Of a DNA stretch of 64,000 nucleotides, positions 47,125-56,887 are shown piece by piece. Positions within the stretch are counted from its first letter, which is position 1, and each line of letters begins with the position of its first letter. This stretch comes from Sphingopyxis lindanitolerans (GTDB lineage Bacteria; Pseudomonadota; Alphaproteobacteria; Sphingomonadales; Sphingomonadaceae). The position numbers and the translations under genes are program-made. Where the stretch lies: assembly GCF_002993885.1 (NCBI RefSeq), contig NZ_CM009578.1:375251-439250 (forward strand), in the 5' to 3' direction. Under the pieces are notes generated by a model that saw only the letters and a program-made list of their open reading frames with translations, did no database searches and had not been told where the DNA came from.

Positions 47125-47202
47125 ATCATCCCGGCGAAGGCCGGGATCTCATCGGGGTGTTGCAAAGCAAGGGCGAGATCCCGGCCTTCGCCGGGATGAC
47201 GA
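47125..47202. repeat. Palindromic repeat, family A copy 2
   Basis: A 78-base inverted repeat, nearly identical to 10880-10957: arms CATCCCGGCGAAGGCCGGGA and complement, same arm extension GATCTC/GAGATC, and a different loop. It lies in the 190-base gap between lysR and the acyl-CoA dehydrogenase gene. Confidence 0.85.
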
Positions 47203-47213
47203 TGTAAGCGGAC

Positions 47214-48128
47214 CTATTCGGACTTCCCCAACTCGTCGGCGATGATCGCCCGCAACCAGCGCAGGCCGGGGTCGGCGTCCGCCGCCTGGTGCCAATAGAG
47301 ATAGCTCCCCCCCTGCTCGACCGGCAGCGGCATGTCGACAAGCTGCATCGGCCACATCGCATCCAGCACTTCGGCATGCGAGCGCGGCAGCGAAAAGAGC
47401 ATGTCGGACGCGGCGACGATCTGCCACGCGGTGATCGCATGCTGGCACCGCACCGCGACGCGGCGGGCGAGCCCCAGGCGGTCGAGCGCCATATCCTCCA
47501 TCCCCGGCCCGTGCGGCCGCGCGGTGGCGACGATATGGTCGAGCGCGAGATAGGTATCGAGGTCGATCGCGCCATCGACACGCGGATGCCCCTTGCGCGC
47601 CACGACGACGGGCGGTTCGGTCCCCAGAAAATGGCGGCGGAGGCGATCGTCGGCGGGCAAGGCGACGTCGAGCGCGAGATCGAGGTCGCCGTTCGCGAGC
47701 GCCACCACCAGATCGCGGCGGCGAAAGGTCACACTCGCCAGCATCGCCCGCGGCGCCTCGCTCCGCACGCGGAGCGCGAGCGCGGAGAAGCGCGGCATTT
47801 CGCCCGACAGGCGCACGCCGATGCGAAACTCGCGCGCGGTCTCGGCCGGGTCGAAGGCAGTCGCGGCATCGAGCGCGGCGTCGAGCCCCCGCAGCGCTTC
47901 GCGCACCGGCCCGGCGATCGCGCGCGCGGCCGAGGTCGGCACCAACCGGTTGCCCTGCCGCACGAACAACGGATCGCCGAGCGCATCGCGCAGCTTGGCG
48001 AGCGCATGGCTGATCGCCGGCTGCGACAGGTTGAGGTGGCGCGCCGCTGCCGACACGCCGCCCTTTGCATGGATCGCGTCGAAGACCTGGAGCAGGTTGA
48101 GGTCGAAGCGCGCGAGCCGCCGCATCAT
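47214..48128 (-). CDS. LysR-family transcriptional regulator
   Basis: A 304-residue LysR regulator: N-terminal helix-turn-helix (about residues 4-62, ARFDLNLLQVFDAIHAKGGV and LNLSQPAISHALAKLRDALG) and a C-terminal effector domain with periplasmic-binding fold (about 90-300). The effector is unknown. Its two start ATGs overlap the regA stop (ATGATGA), so it looks like the last gene of the cyo-surf1-regBA run. The nearest downstream gene is the acyl-CoA dehydrogenase. Confidence 0.9.
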   Translation of the reverse strand: MMRRLARFDLNLLQVFDAIHAKGGVSAAARHLNLSQPAISHALAKLRDALGDPLFVRQGNRLVPTSAARAIAGPVREALRGLDAALDAATAFDPAETAREFRIGVRLSGEMPRFSALALRVRSEAPRAMLASVTFRRRDLVVALANGDLDLALDVALPADDRLRRHFLGTEPPVVVARKGHPRVDGAIDLDTYLALDHIVATARPHGPGMEDMALDRLGLARRVAVRCQHAITAWQIVAASDMLFSLPRSHAEVLDAMWPMQLVDMPLPVEQGGSYLYWHQAADADPGLRWLRAIIADELGKSE

Positions 48129-48658
48129 TTCACCTGCCGTTTCTCGAGTTTCCGTGCCAGCGTCCGGCGGTGCATGCCCAGCCGCCGCGCGGCCTCCGAA
48201 ATATTGAAATTGGCCTCGACCAGCGTCTGGTGGATATGCTCCCACTCGACCGTCTTGATCGACGACGGCCGCGCGTCGAGCGGGGCATCGACATTGCCTT
48301 CGGAGCGCTCGAACGCCGCTTCGATATCGTCGGTGTTCGACGGCTTGGCGAGATAATAGGACGCCCCCAGCTTGATCGCCTCGACCGCGGTCGCGATGCT
48401 GGCAAAGCCCGTCAGCACGACGATCGGCATCGCCGGATCGGCGGCGCGCAGCGTCTGGACGCACGCGAGCCCCGATGCGTTGCCGAGCTTGAGGTCGACC
48501 ACCGCATAATCCGGACGCCAATCGCCGAGCAACGCTTCAACCTCGTCGGGGCTCGATGCGACACGCACCGCATAATCGCGCCGCTCGAACGAGCGCTTCA
48601 GCGTCCGCGCGAACGCGTCGTCATCCTCGACGATCAAAAGCTCACGCGGCCCGCTCAC
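48125..48658 (-). CDS. regA: RegA/PrrA/ActR-type redox response regulator
   Basis: A 177-residue response regulator. The receiver shows EDDD, phospho-Asp55 (VVDLKLG) and Lys105 (LAKPS). A Fis-type helix-turn-helix ends the protein (ISEAARRLGMHRRTLARKL). This short layout is specific to the RegA/PrrA/ActR/RoxR group, which switches respiratory and other redox genes. Its start overlaps the regB stop by 4 bases and lysR overlaps its stop. Lying with cyoABCD suggests the oxidase as a target. Confidence 0.92.
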   Translation of the reverse strand: MSGPRELLIVEDDDAFARTLKRSFERRDYAVRVASSPDEVEALLGDWRPDYAVVDLKLGNASGLACVQTLRAADPAMPIVVLTGFASIATAVEAIKLGASYYLAKPSNTDDIEAAFERSEGNVDAPLDARPSSIKTVEWEHIHQTLVEANFNISEAARRLGMHRRTLARKLEKRQVK

Positions 48659-49971
48659 GCTTTTTCTCCTTCGGCAACGACCGCCGACAGCGGCAGCATG
48701 ATCCGCACCACCGCGCCGCCCGCATCGCGATTGGCGACGCTCGCACTGCCGCCGAATTTGCGAAGGACGTTGACGAGCAGGAACAGCCCCAGCCCGCCAC
48801 CGGGCCGCCCCTTGGTCGAGCTATAGGGTTGGCCGAAGCGGGTGATCATCTCGGCGCTGAACCCCGGCCCGCGATCGGAGATTTCGATCACCGCCATCGC
48901 GCCGTCGCGCGTCGCCGTGACGCCGATCCAGTCGGGCGAAACTTCGGAGGCATTGTCCATGACATTGCCGATCACCTGCCGCAACGCCGGGTCGGAAACG
49001 ATCGCGACGTCGGCGCCGAACAGGTCGTTGAATTCGACCGTCCCCGGCGTCCGCCCGCCCCGCGACTCCTCGACCAGCGCGGTCAGGAAGGCGCGCATCG
49101 TCGTGAGCTGCGGCGCCTCGCCGCGCGCCTCGCCCGCCGACATCAAGATACCGCTGACGATCGTCTTGCAGCGCCGCACCGCGGCATCCATGTCGGCCAG
49201 ATCGTCCTGAAGCTCCTTTGTCCGCGCAAGTTCGGGCGCGCCCTGCCAGTCGCCGATCAGCACCGACAGCGTCGAAAGCGGCGTCCCCAACTCATGCGCC
49301 GCCCCCGAGGCGAGCAGGCCCATGCGCACGATATGATCCTCCTCCGCCGCGCGCTGGCGGCTCGCCGCGAGCGCGGCGTCGCGATCGCGCAGATTGCGGC
49401 TGATCCGCGTCACGAAGGCGACGAGCAGCACCGCGATCAGCAGGAAACAAACGAGGCTGCCCTTGAGATACAGCCCCATCGGATCGGCTGCATAGGGCGG
49501 CGGCAGGATCAGCGGGGTCGGCTCGACCGCAAGCACGCCGACCGCCGCCAGCGCCGCGACGACGATCGCCCATGACGAAGCCGGGGTCAGCAGGATCGCG
49601 CCGATCACGACCTGGAGCAGGAACAGCGACGCAAAGGGATTGGCAAGCCCGCCGCTATGATGAAGCTGCCAGCCGAGCGCGGCGACGTCGAACAGCAGCA
49701 CCGCGGTCAGTTCGGCATTGGTCACCGCGCGCCCACGCCGCAGCAGCGCGAGGCTTGCGACATTGATCGCGATCAGTACCGCGATCGCCGCGAGCAGCGG
49801 AGCGCGGGAAATTGCAATGCCCATCGGACCGCTGACGATTCCGATCGTCGCAAGCTGCCCGCCGACCGCGAGCCAGCGGAGTTGGATCAGCAGCGCCATG
49901 TTGCGGCGTCCGGCGTTCGCCTCTGCGGGGGCCTCGGCCGGCGTGGTGGGCAGGATTGCGGGTTCGCTCAT
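48655..49971 (-). CDS. regB: RegB/PrrB/ActS-type redox sensor kinase
   Basis: A 438-residue membrane histidine kinase with about six helices (residues 30-190). It carries the ubiquinone-binding heptapeptide GGLANPF (107-113), diagnostic for RegB. The phospho-accepting His is residue 226 in AHELGTPLS, and Cys268 in RRCKTI lies at nearly the position of the redox-active Cys of Rhodobacter RegB. N- and G-boxes follow (VMDNASEVS, DRGPGFS). The start MSEPAIL at 49971 is preferred: its last base is the first base of the surf1 TGA stop. It probably reports quinone and thiol redox state to RegA. Confidence 0.93.
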   Translation of the reverse strand: MSEPAILPTTPAEAPAEANAGRRNMALLIQLRWLAVGGQLATIGIVSGPMGIAISRAPLLAAIAVLIAINVASLALLRRGRAVTNAELTAVLLFDVAALGWQLHHSGGLANPFASLFLLQVVIGAILLTPASSWAIVVAALAAVGVLAVEPTPLILPPPYAADPMGLYLKGSLVCFLLIAVLLVAFVTRISRNLRDRDAALAASRQRAAEEDHIVRMGLLASGAAHELGTPLSTLSVLIGDWQGAPELARTKELQDDLADMDAAVRRCKTIVSGILMSAGEARGEAPQLTTMRAFLTALVEESRGGRTPGTVEFNDLFGADVAIVSDPALRQVIGNVMDNASEVSPDWIGVTATRDGAMAVIEISDRGPGFSAEMITRFGQPYSSTKGRPGGGLGLFLLVNVLRKFGGSASVANRDAGGAVVRIMLPLSAVVAEGEKA

Positions 49972-50663
49972 CAACCCCGGATACGCCACAGCCGTCCCGC
50001 GAAAAAGAGGCTCAATGCGCAAAGCGCAAACCAGGTCAGCGCATAGACCATATGCGTGTCGGGGAAACGCACGACGGTCAGCCCGCCAACCGGATAGCCG
50101 CCGGGGTTGGGCGCGGCGTCGGCATCGACGAAATAGGGCGCCGTCCGGCCGAGCTCCCTCGCCTTCGCGATCGCCGCGACGTCGCGCGAATACCAGCGGT
50201 TCGCCGCCGGATCGTTCGCGCGCAGGAAGGCACCTCCCGGCTCGGTGACGCGCAGCAGGCCGGTGACCGCCACCTCATCCGCGCCATTGCCTGCGGCCCG
50301 CGTGCCCGGATCGCGCCGATCCTTCGGTACGAAGCCGCGATTGACGAGTAGGGTAAAGCGCGGGGTTTCAAGCGGGGTCAGCACCCAATAACCCGGGCCG
50401 CCTGCCGTCACCGCCTGCACCAGCGTCTCGCGATCGTGTCGGAAATGCCCGCGCGCGGTGACGCGGCGATAGGCATCGTCCTTCGCATCGATCCGCGACC
50501 ACGCGTCCGGCCCCGGCGCCGCGACCGGCACGGCATGGATGCGCGCATCGACCGCGGCGATCAGTTCATGCTTCCAGACGCGCCGTTCGAGTTGCCAGAC
50601 GCCGAGCGCCGCAAAGCCGGCCGCCACGGCGATCAGCGCCGCGACGGCGACACCGCGTCTCAA
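49971..50663 (-). CDS. SURF1 family oxidase assembly factor
   Basis: A 230-residue SURF1 protein with the typical two helices, at the N-terminus (about 5-22, followed by GVWQLERRVWKHELIA) and C-terminus (about 205-222), and a periplasmic domain between them with RGHFRHDRETLV and VNRGFVPKD. SURF1 helps insert haem into the oxidase subunit I. Its place directly after cyoD (4-base overlap) ties it to the bo3 ubiquinol oxidase; such Surf1q versions are known from Paracoccus. Confidence 0.9.
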   Translation of the reverse strand: MRRGVAVAALIAVAAGFAALGVWQLERRVWKHELIAAVDARIHAVPVAAPGPDAWSRIDAKDDAYRRVTARGHFRHDRETLVQAVTAGGPGYWVLTPLETPRFTLLVNRGFVPKDRRDPGTRAAGNGADEVAVTGLLRVTEPGGAFLRANDPAANRWYSRDVAAIAKARELGRTAPYFVDADAAPNPGGYPVGGLTVVRFPDTHMVYALTWFALCALSLFFAGRLWRIRG

Positions 50664-51022
50664 GGAAGCTGGCTCACATCATGCGGCATCGGCATCATAT
50701 TGGTGTTGAGGTGGTGCATCACCCACAGCGAACCGGCGAGCATGATCACGACGATGATGATCGTGAAGGTCAGCGCGGTGATCGACCAGCCGCCCTCGGC
50801 CTTTGGCGACATATGGAGGAAGAAGACCATGTGGACGACGATCTGCACCGCGGCGAAGACCATGATGATCGCGACGGTGGCGCCGTCCGACAGCGGCCGC
50901 TCCATCACCAGCCAAAAGGGGATCGCGGTCAGGATCACCGACAGGAGGAAGCCGATGACATAGTCGCGTATCGAGGCGTGCGGCATCTCGATCTCGTGGG
51001 TGGCTTGGTGGGGATCGCTCAT
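50660..51022 (-). CDS. cyoD: Cytochrome o ubiquinol oxidase subunit IV
   Basis: A 120-residue subunit with three helices (about residues 22-40, 50-70 and 82-103) and the family segment [16 protein letters not shown]. The ATG at 51022 overlaps the cyoC stop by 4 bases; the longer frame is spurious. CyoD stabilises the complex during assembly of the CuB site. Confidence 0.92.
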   Translation of the reverse strand: MSDPHQATHEIEMPHASIRDYVIGFLLSVILTAIPFWLVMERPLSDGATVAIIMVFAAVQIVVHMVFFLHMSPKAEGGWSITALTFTIIIVVIMLAGSLWVMHHLNTNMMPMPHDVSQLP

Positions 51023-51645
51023 CGCAGCACTCCCATCAGATAGACAATGGTGAAGACGCCGATCCAGACGACGTCGAGGAAGTGCCAGAACATCGACAGA
51101 CACATGACGCGGCGCTTGTTGGCGGCGATCAGCCCATGCTTGCCGAGTTGGACCATCAGCACGACCAGCCAGAGGGTGCCGAAGGTGACGTGCAGCCCGT
51201 GCGTCCCGACGAGCGTGAAGAAGCTCGACAGGAAGGCGCTGCGCTGCGGCGTCGCGCCGATCTCGATCAGGTGATGGAACTCGTAAAGCTCGATCCCCAG
51301 GAAGGCGAGCCCGAACAGGCCGGTGATCGCGAGCCAGAGCTGCGTGCCCTTCACCTTGCCCTGCTGCATCTGGAGCACCGCGAAGCCATAAGTGATCGAC
51401 GAGAATAGCAGCATCGCGGTGTTGAGCGCGACGAGCGGCAGCTCGAACAGATCCTTCGGCGCCGGCCCCGCGGCATAATTGCCGCCGAGCACCGCGAAGC
51501 AGGCGAACAGGATTGCGAAGATGAGGCAGTCGCTCATCAGATAGATCCAGAAGCCCAGCATCGTGCTGTGCCCCTCGGGATGCGCATGCTCGTCGAGGTT
51601 ATAGAACTGGACGGGCTCGTCGGCGGTGATGGTTTTTGCGCTCAT
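51019..51645 (-). CDS. cyoC: Cytochrome o ubiquinol oxidase subunit III
   Basis: A 208-residue subunit with five membrane helices. [20 protein letters not shown] opens helix 1, and [13 protein letters not shown] and [14 protein letters not shown] are the conserved haem-copper subunit III segments. The start at 51645 lies 5 bases after the cyoB stop. Subunit III supports oxygen access and proton uptake stability. Confidence 0.94.
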   Translation of the reverse strand: MSAKTITADEPVQFYNLDEHAHPEGHSTMLGFWIYLMSDCLIFAILFACFAVLGGNYAAGPAPKDLFELPLVALNTAMLLFSSITYGFAVLQMQQGKVKGTQLWLAITGLFGLAFLGIELYEFHHLIEIGATPQRSAFLSSFFTLVGTHGLHVTFGTLWLVVLMVQLGKHGLIAANKRRVMCLSMFWHFLDVVWIGVFTIVYLMGVLR

Positions 51646-51649
51646 CGCA

Positions 51650-53656
51650 TCAGGCTCCGGCCGCGAGTTGGCGGGTCCGCACGTCCTCGACCGCCGCGAC
51701 ACTGGCCGCCGGAATGTCGAAGTCGCGCTTGTAGTTGAAGGTGTGGAAGATCGCATAAGCGATGGTCGCGACGAAGCTGACCGCGACGAGCCACCAGATA
51801 TGCCAGACCAATGCAAAGCCCATCACCAGGCAGAAAGCCGCGAGAATGAAACCGGCGCCCGTATTGCTCGGCATATGGATGTCGCGAAAATCGCCGACCG
51901 GGCGTTCGTGCCCGCGCTTCTTCATGTCGTGCCATGCGTCGAGCGAATGGACCACGGGCGTGAAGGCGAAATTATAGTCGGGCGGCGGCGAGCTGGTCGC
52001 CCATTCGAGCGTGCGGCCGCCCCACGGATCGCCGCTATCGTCGCGCAATGCCTCGCGCCGCCAGATGCTGACGCCGAACTGGATCAGCATCGCCGCGATG
52101 CCCACCGCGATCACCGCGGCACCGACGGCGGCGATCACGAACCAGATTTGCAGGCTCGGGTCGTCGAACACGCGCATCCGCCGCGTCACCCCCATCAGGC
52201 CGAGGATATAGAGTGGCATGAAAGCCATCCAGAAGCCGACGACCCAGCACCAGAAGCTGATCTTGCCCCAGAAGACGTCGAGCTTGAAACCGAACGCCTT
52301 GGGCCACCAGTAATTGATCGCCGCGAACAGGCCGAAGAGCACGCCGCCGATGATCACATTATGGAAGTGCGCGATCAGGAACAGCGAGTTGTGGAGAACG
52401 AAGTCGGCGGGCGGCACCGCGAGCAGCACCCCGGTCATCCCGCCGATGACGAAGGTCAGCATGAAGGCGACCGTCCACATCATCGGCAGTTCGAAGCGGA
52501 TGCGGCCGCGATACATGGTGAAGAGCCAGTTGAAGAGCTTCGCCCCGGTCGGGATCGAAATCACCATCGTCGTGATGCCGAAGAAGCTGTTGACGCTCGC
52601 CCCCGACCCCATGGTGAAGAAATGGTGCAGCCAGACGAGATACGACAGGATGGTGATGCAGATCGTCGCATAGACCATCGAGGTATAGCCAAAGAGCTTC
52701 TTGCCCGAGAAGGTCGCGGTGACCTCCGAATAGACGCCGAACAGCGGCAGCACGAGGATATAGACCTCGGGATGCCCCCAGATCCAGATCAGGTTCACAT
52801 ACATCATCGGCGAACCGCCGAGGTCGTTGGTGAAGAAATTCGTCCCGATGTAGCGGTCGAGGCTGAGCAGAACCAGCGTCGCGGTCAGGATCGGAAAGCT
52901 CGCGACGATCAGGATGTTCGCGCAAAGCGACGTCCAGGTAAAGACGGGCATCTTCATCAGCCCCATGCCCGGCGCGCGCAGTTTCAGGATCGTGACGATC
53001 AGGTTGATCCCCGACAGGGTCGTGCCGACGCCGGCTATCTGAAGCCCCCAGATATAATAGTCGACGCCGACATTGGGGCTGTAGGCGACCCCCGACAGGG
53101 GCGGATAGGCCAGCCAGCCGGTCTGGGCATATTCGCCGACGAACAGCGAAATCATCGTCAGCACCGCGCCCGACGTCGTCATCCAGAAGCTGAAATTGTT
53201 GAGGAAGGGAAAACTGACGTCGCGCGCGCCGATCTGGAGCGGGACGATATAATTCATCAGCCCGGTGATGAACGGCATCGCGACGAAGAAGATCATGATC
53301 ACGCCGTGCGCGGTGAAGATCTGGTCATAATGGTGCGCGGGCAGATAGCCATCGGACCCGCCGAACGCCATCGCCTGCTGCAAGCGCATCATGATCGCGT
53401 CCGAAAATCCGCGCAGGAACATGATGAGGCCGAGGATCATGTACATGATCCCGATCCGCTTGTGGTCGACCGTGGTCAGCCAGTCGCGCCACAGCCAGCC
53501 CCACAGGCGATATTTGGTGATCGCGGCCAGCACCGCGATGCCGCCGATCGCGACCGCGATGAAGGTGACGACCAGGATCGGCTCGTGCAGCGGCAGCGCG
53601 TCGAGCGACAGCTTGCCGAGGAAGGGTCCGGTTGCGGGTGCTGGGTGCGGGGTCAT
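51650..53656 (-). CDS. cyoB: Cytochrome o ubiquinol oxidase subunit I
   Basis: The catalytic haem-copper subunit, 668 residues with about 15 helices. Visible are [27 protein letters not shown] (CuB His and the cross-linked Tyr), and HHFFTMG, then [14 protein letters not shown] with haem His ligands. Together with the extra C-terminal helices this fits the quinol-oxidising CyoB type. It pumps protons while reducing oxygen. Second gene of the operon, 15 bases after cyoA. Confidence 0.97.
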   Translation of the reverse strand: MTPHPAPATGPFLGKLSLDALPLHEPILVVTFIAVAIGGIAVLAAITKYRLWGWLWRDWLTTVDHKRIGIMYMILGLIMFLRGFSDAIMMRLQQAMAFGGSDGYLPAHHYDQIFTAHGVIMIFFVAMPFITGLMNYIVPLQIGARDVSFPFLNNFSFWMTTSGAVLTMISLFVGEYAQTGWLAYPPLSGVAYSPNVGVDYYIWGLQIAGVGTTLSGINLIVTILKLRAPGMGLMKMPVFTWTSLCANILIVASFPILTATLVLLSLDRYIGTNFFTNDLGGSPMMYVNLIWIWGHPEVYILVLPLFGVYSEVTATFSGKKLFGYTSMVYATICITILSYLVWLHHFFTMGSGASVNSFFGITTMVISIPTGAKLFNWLFTMYRGRIRFELPMMWTVAFMLTFVIGGMTGVLLAVPPADFVLHNSLFLIAHFHNVIIGGVLFGLFAAINYWWPKAFGFKLDVFWGKISFWCWVVGFWMAFMPLYILGLMGVTRRMRVFDDPSLQIWFVIAAVGAAVIAVGIAAMLIQFGVSIWRREALRDDSGDPWGGRTLEWATSSPPPDYNFAFTPVVHSLDAWHDMKKRGHERPVGDFRDIHMPSNTGAGFILAAFCLVMGFALVWHIWWLVAVSFVATIAYAIFHTFNYKRDFDIPAASVAAVEDVRTRQLAAGA

Positions 53657-53671
53657 TGGATCTCGGCTGGG

Positions 53672-54853
53672 TCAGGACGTGTGAGAACGGGATGGGGAGT
53701 TGAGCGCGGTGCGTTCGGGCGCGGCCGACGGCACGGTCAGCCCCTCACCCTTCAGCGGCGCGGGATTCACCGGCTTCGCATCAGGGCGATCGGCCGACTT
53801 CATCTGCTGGCTGCACAGCGCCGCGACATAGCGAACACTCCAGTTCGCCAGGCTGCCCGTTCCGCGCGCCGCGAATTTGTCATAGGTGACCGACCGGACG
53901 TTCTGGATACCGGCGATCCCCGCACCGCCCCTTGCGTCGATCGACATCATGTCGTGCATGCACATCTTGCCCGGCTCGACGCACATGTTGACCACCGCGT
54001 CGAACAGATCAGGATCGACCGCGGCGAAATGGCGCACCGGCTCCTTCTCGCTCGGCTTCTCAAGCGTCAGATAGGCCCTCCGGTCGAGGTCGCCTTCGCG
54101 CGACGCCTTGACCCCGGCGACCCATTTGGCGAAGTCGGCGGGTGGCAGGCTCTTCGCCGCGAAGCGCATGTTCGAAAAACCCGCGCCCGAATAATTGGCC
54201 GAGAAACCGTCGAACGTGCCGGTCTTGTCAAAGACGCCGTGCAGCTTGGTTTCCATCCCCGGCATCGCATAGATTTGCCCTGCGAGCGCCGGGATATAAA
54301 AACTGTTCATCACCGACGAGGCCGAAATGCGAAAACGGATCGGTCGGTTCACCGGGACCGCGAGTTCATTCACCGTCGCGATGCCCTGTTCGGGATAGAT
54401 GAACAGCCATTTCCAGTCGAGCGCGACGACATTGACCTCGAGCGGCTGGACCCCGGCGGCGATCGCCTGCCCCGGCCCGGTCCGCGCCAGCGGGCGATAG
54501 GGGTCGAGCAGGTGCGTCGCGACCCAGGTCACCGCGCCAAGGCAGATGATGATCAGCAACGGCGCCGACCAGATGACGAGTTCGAGCTGGGTCGAATGGT
54601 CCCAGTCGGGCTTGTAGGTCGCTTCCTTGTTCGCCGCGCGATAGCGCCACGCGAAAAAGACGGTCAGCGCCATCACCGGCACAATGATCAACAGCATCAG
54701 CACGGTCGAGAGGATGATCAAATCGCCCTGCTGGCGCGCGACGTCACCCGCCGGGTCGAGCACGACCAGCCCGCAACCCGACAGCAAAGGCAGCACGGCG
54801 AGCAGCGGCAAAAGCCGCAAACGAGCGGGAAAACGGGGGAGATTGCTTGGCAT
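53672..54853 (-). CDS. cyoA: Cytochrome o ubiquinol oxidase subunit II
   Basis: A 393-residue lipoprotein (lipobox LLSGC at about residues 23-27), with two membrane helices and a periplasmic cupredoxin domain. The CuA ligands of cytochrome c oxidases are absent, so electrons come from quinol. The C-terminus is extended beyond E. coli CyoA (315) and holds VNMCVEPGKMCMHDMM, a Cys/His/Met-rich segment of unknown role. First gene of cyoABCD-surf1-regBA-lysR; the operon promoter should lie in the 166 bases before 55020, shared divergently with the MFS gene. Confidence 0.95.
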   Translation of the reverse strand: MPSNLPRFPARLRLLPLLAVLPLLSGCGLVVLDPAGDVARQQGDLIILSTVLMLLIIVPVMALTVFFAWRYRAANKEATYKPDWDHSTQLELVIWSAPLLIIICLGAVTWVATHLLDPYRPLARTGPGQAIAAGVQPLEVNVVALDWKWLFIYPEQGIATVNELAVPVNRPIRFRISASSVMNSFYIPALAGQIYAMPGMETKLHGVFDKTGTFDGFSANYSGAGFSNMRFAAKSLPPADFAKWVAGVKASREGDLDRRAYLTLEKPSEKEPVRHFAAVDPDLFDAVVNMCVEPGKMCMHDMMSIDARGGAGIAGIQNVRSVTYDKFAARGTGSLANWSVRYVAALCSQQMKSADRPDAKPVNPAPLKGEGLTVPSAAPERTALNSPSRSHTS

Positions 54854-55019
54854 GATGCGCGCCTAGGCCTCCTTTGTTGCACTGCACATAGGACATTTTG
54901 TCCAATCCCGCGACCGCCGCGGATCGCGCAGGGGCAATTTCATAAAGGGCGCTTTTGCCCTATGATCGACTCGCGCCGCCGGATTTCCTTTTCGCGGCGC
55001 CAGCAGCAGGACGCCCATT

Positions 55020-56348
55020 ATGTCTGCCGAAACCGCGCCGTCCACCACCCAGGCCGAACGCGATGCCCGCGAGCTCTACGAAGACGATCATCGCATTTCA
55101 CCCGCCGAGATCGCGATCGGGGTGATCATAGGGCGGACGTCGGAGTTTTTCGACTTTTTCGTCTTTGCGATCGCGTCGGTGCTGGTGTTCCCCAAGCTGG
55201 TCTTCCCCCAGTTCGATCCGCTCACGGGCACGCTCTGGTCGTTCGCGATCTTCGCGCTCGCTTTCCTCGCCCGCCCGGTGGGGACGATGATCTTCTCGGG
55301 AATCGACCGCGTCTATGGCCGCGGCGCCAAGCTGACGATCGCGTTGTTCCTGCTCGGCGGCTCAACCGCCGCGATCGCCTTCCTGCCCGGCTATGAGACG
55401 GCGGGCATCGGCGCCGCGCTGCTCCTCGCCCTCTTCCGCATGGGTCAGGGCGTCGCGCTCGGCGGCTCGTGGGACGGGCTCGCCTCGCTGCTTGCGATCA
55501 ACGCGCCCGAGGGCAAGCGCGGCTGGTATGCGATGATCCCGCAATTGGGCGCGCCACTCGGCCTGATCGTCGCAAGCCTGCTCTTCATGTTCCTGATCGC
55601 CGCGCTGCCGGCACAGGATTTCCTCGACTGGGGCTGGCGCTATCCCTTCTTCGTCGCCTTCGCGATCAACGTCGTCGCGCTGTTCGCGCGGCTGCGCATC
55701 GTCGTGACCCCCGAATATGCCGCATTGTTCGAGGATCGCGACCTCGAACCCGCGAAACTGACCGAGACGCTGCGTTCCGAATGGCGGATCATCGCGATGG
55801 GTGCCTTCGCCCCGCTCGCCAGCTTTGCCCTCTTTCACATGGTCACCGTATTCCCGCTGTCGTGGGTGTTCCTGTTCACCGAGGAAACCCCGGTGCGCTT
55901 CCTGATGATCGAGGCCGTCGCCGCGGTCTTCGGCGTGTTCGCGATCATCGCGTCGGGCTATCTCGCCGACCGCTTCGGGCGCCGCACATTGCTCGGCGTC
56001 ACCGCCGCCGCGATCGCGGCCTACAGCGGCTTCGCGCCGCAGCTTCTCGGCGCGGGCGAGGCGGGCGAGGCCGCGTTCATGGTCCTCGGCTTCATCCTCC
56101 TCGGTTTCTCCTTCGGCCAGTCGTCGGGGGCGCTGTCGTCGAATTTCGACCCGCGCCACCGCTACACCGGATCGGCGCTCACCTCCGACCTCGCCTGGCT
56201 GTTCGGCGCGGGCTTCGCGCCGATGGTCGCGCTGTGGCTGTCGAGCCAGTTCGGGCTGATCGCGGCGGGCGCCTATCTGTTGTCGGGCGCGATCGGGACG
56301 CTCGTCGCGCTGTGGCTCAACCACGAGCTGGCGCGGACGATCGATTGA
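55020..56348 (+). CDS. MFS transporter, metabolite:proton symporter type
   Basis: A 442-residue major facilitator with 12 helices, of the MHS/sugar-porter-like group: EFFDFFVFAIASVLVFPKLV near the start, RMGQGVALGGSWDGLASLL in helix 4-5, ADRFGRRTLLG in the second half. The usual loop 2-3 motif is altered to SGIDRVYGRGAKLT, so substrate inference from motif is poor. Divergent from cyoA; the mobA start overlaps its stop codon. Confidence 0.8.
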   Translation: MSAETAPSTTQAERDARELYEDDHRISPAEIAIGVIIGRTSEFFDFFVFAIASVLVFPKLVFPQFDPLTGTLWSFAIFALAFLARPVGTMIFSGIDRVYGRGAKLTIALFLLGGSTAAIAFLPGYETAGIGAALLLALFRMGQGVALGGSWDGLASLLAINAPEGKRGWYAMIPQLGAPLGLIVASLLFMFLIAALPAQDFLDWGWRYPFFVAFAINVVALFARLRIVVTPEYAALFEDRDLEPAKLTETLRSEWRIIAMGAFAPLASFALFHMVTVFPLSWVFLFTEETPVRFLMIEAVAAVFGVFAIIASGYLADRFGRRTLLGVTAAAIAAYSGFAPQLLGAGEAGEAAFMVLGFILLGFSFGQSSGALSSNFDPRHRYTGSALTSDLAWLFGAGFAPMVALWLSSQFGLIAAGAYLLSGAIGTLVALWLNHELARTID

Positions 56349-56887
56349 CGCCTGCGCCGTCCATCGCGGGCGTCGTCCTCGCGGGCGGCGCCTCGTCGCG
56401 CTTTGGCCGCGACAAGGCCGAGGAAATGTACCGGGGCTGCAAGCTGATCGACTGGTCGATCGCGGCGCTTACCCCCTGTTGCGCGGCGATCTATGTTGCG
56501 GGCCGCGCCCATGACGCCTGCGCAAGCGTGCCCGACCGGCCGCGCGCCGGGCTGGGGCCGCTCGGCGGGCTGGCGGGCGCGCTGACGGCGGCGCGCGAGC
56601 GAGGATTTACGCGGCTGCTGTCGCTGCCCTGCGACACGCCGCATCTTCCCGAAGGATTGCTCGAACGACTCTGCCGATCGGACGGCGCCGCTTTTGTCCG
56701 CGCCTGCCCGGTCATCGGCATCTGGCCAAGCGCCGACGCCGACCGGCTCGCGGACTGGCTGGAGAAGGACGGACCGCGCGCGATGCGCGCCTGGGCCGAC
56801 GCAATCGGGGCGCAGGCGGTTGAAACCGACAGCCCGATCATCAATATCAACCGGACGACGGATTTCGCGCGGCTGGCTCAAAATTAG
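56345..56887 (+). CDS. mobA: Molybdenum cofactor guanylyltransferase
   Basis: Transfers GMP to molybdopterin, making the MGD cofactor of the DMSO-reductase family. The 180-residue protein has the nucleotide loop VVLAGGASSRFGRDKAEE near the N-terminus and LPCDTPHLPEGL (metal-binding Asp) mid-way. The start is TTG 56345, which overlaps the preceding TGA (TTGA). The consensus S-x-R-M-G has Phe for Met here. No other moa/moe genes are near. Its 3' end overlaps the ROK kinase gene by 41 bases. Confidence 0.88.
   Translation: MTPAPSIAGVVLAGGASSRFGRDKAEEMYRGCKLIDWSIAALTPCCAAIYVAGRAHDACASVPDRPRAGLGPLGGLAGALTAARERGFTRLLSLPCDTPHLPEGLLERLCRSDGAAFVRACPVIGIWPSADADRLADWLEKDGPRAMRAWADAIGAQAVETDSPIININRTTDFARLAQN

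Noticed and set aside
10880..47202. CRISPR array from repeated palindromes
   Set aside because: Copies are tens of kilobases apart, there are no regular spacers, and no cas gene is present.
53870..54010. CuA centre in CyoA, which would mean cytochrome c oxidase
   Set aside because: The Cys pair lies in a C-terminal tail and not in the cupredoxin loop with CxxxCxxxH; gene order and a lipoprotein subunit II fit quinol oxidase.
51626..55396. 1256-codon open frame antisense to the cyo operon
   Set aside because: It spans four real genes and their junctions on the other strand; composition is Asp/Arg/His-rich with no domains, which is typical of GC-rich antisense shadows.
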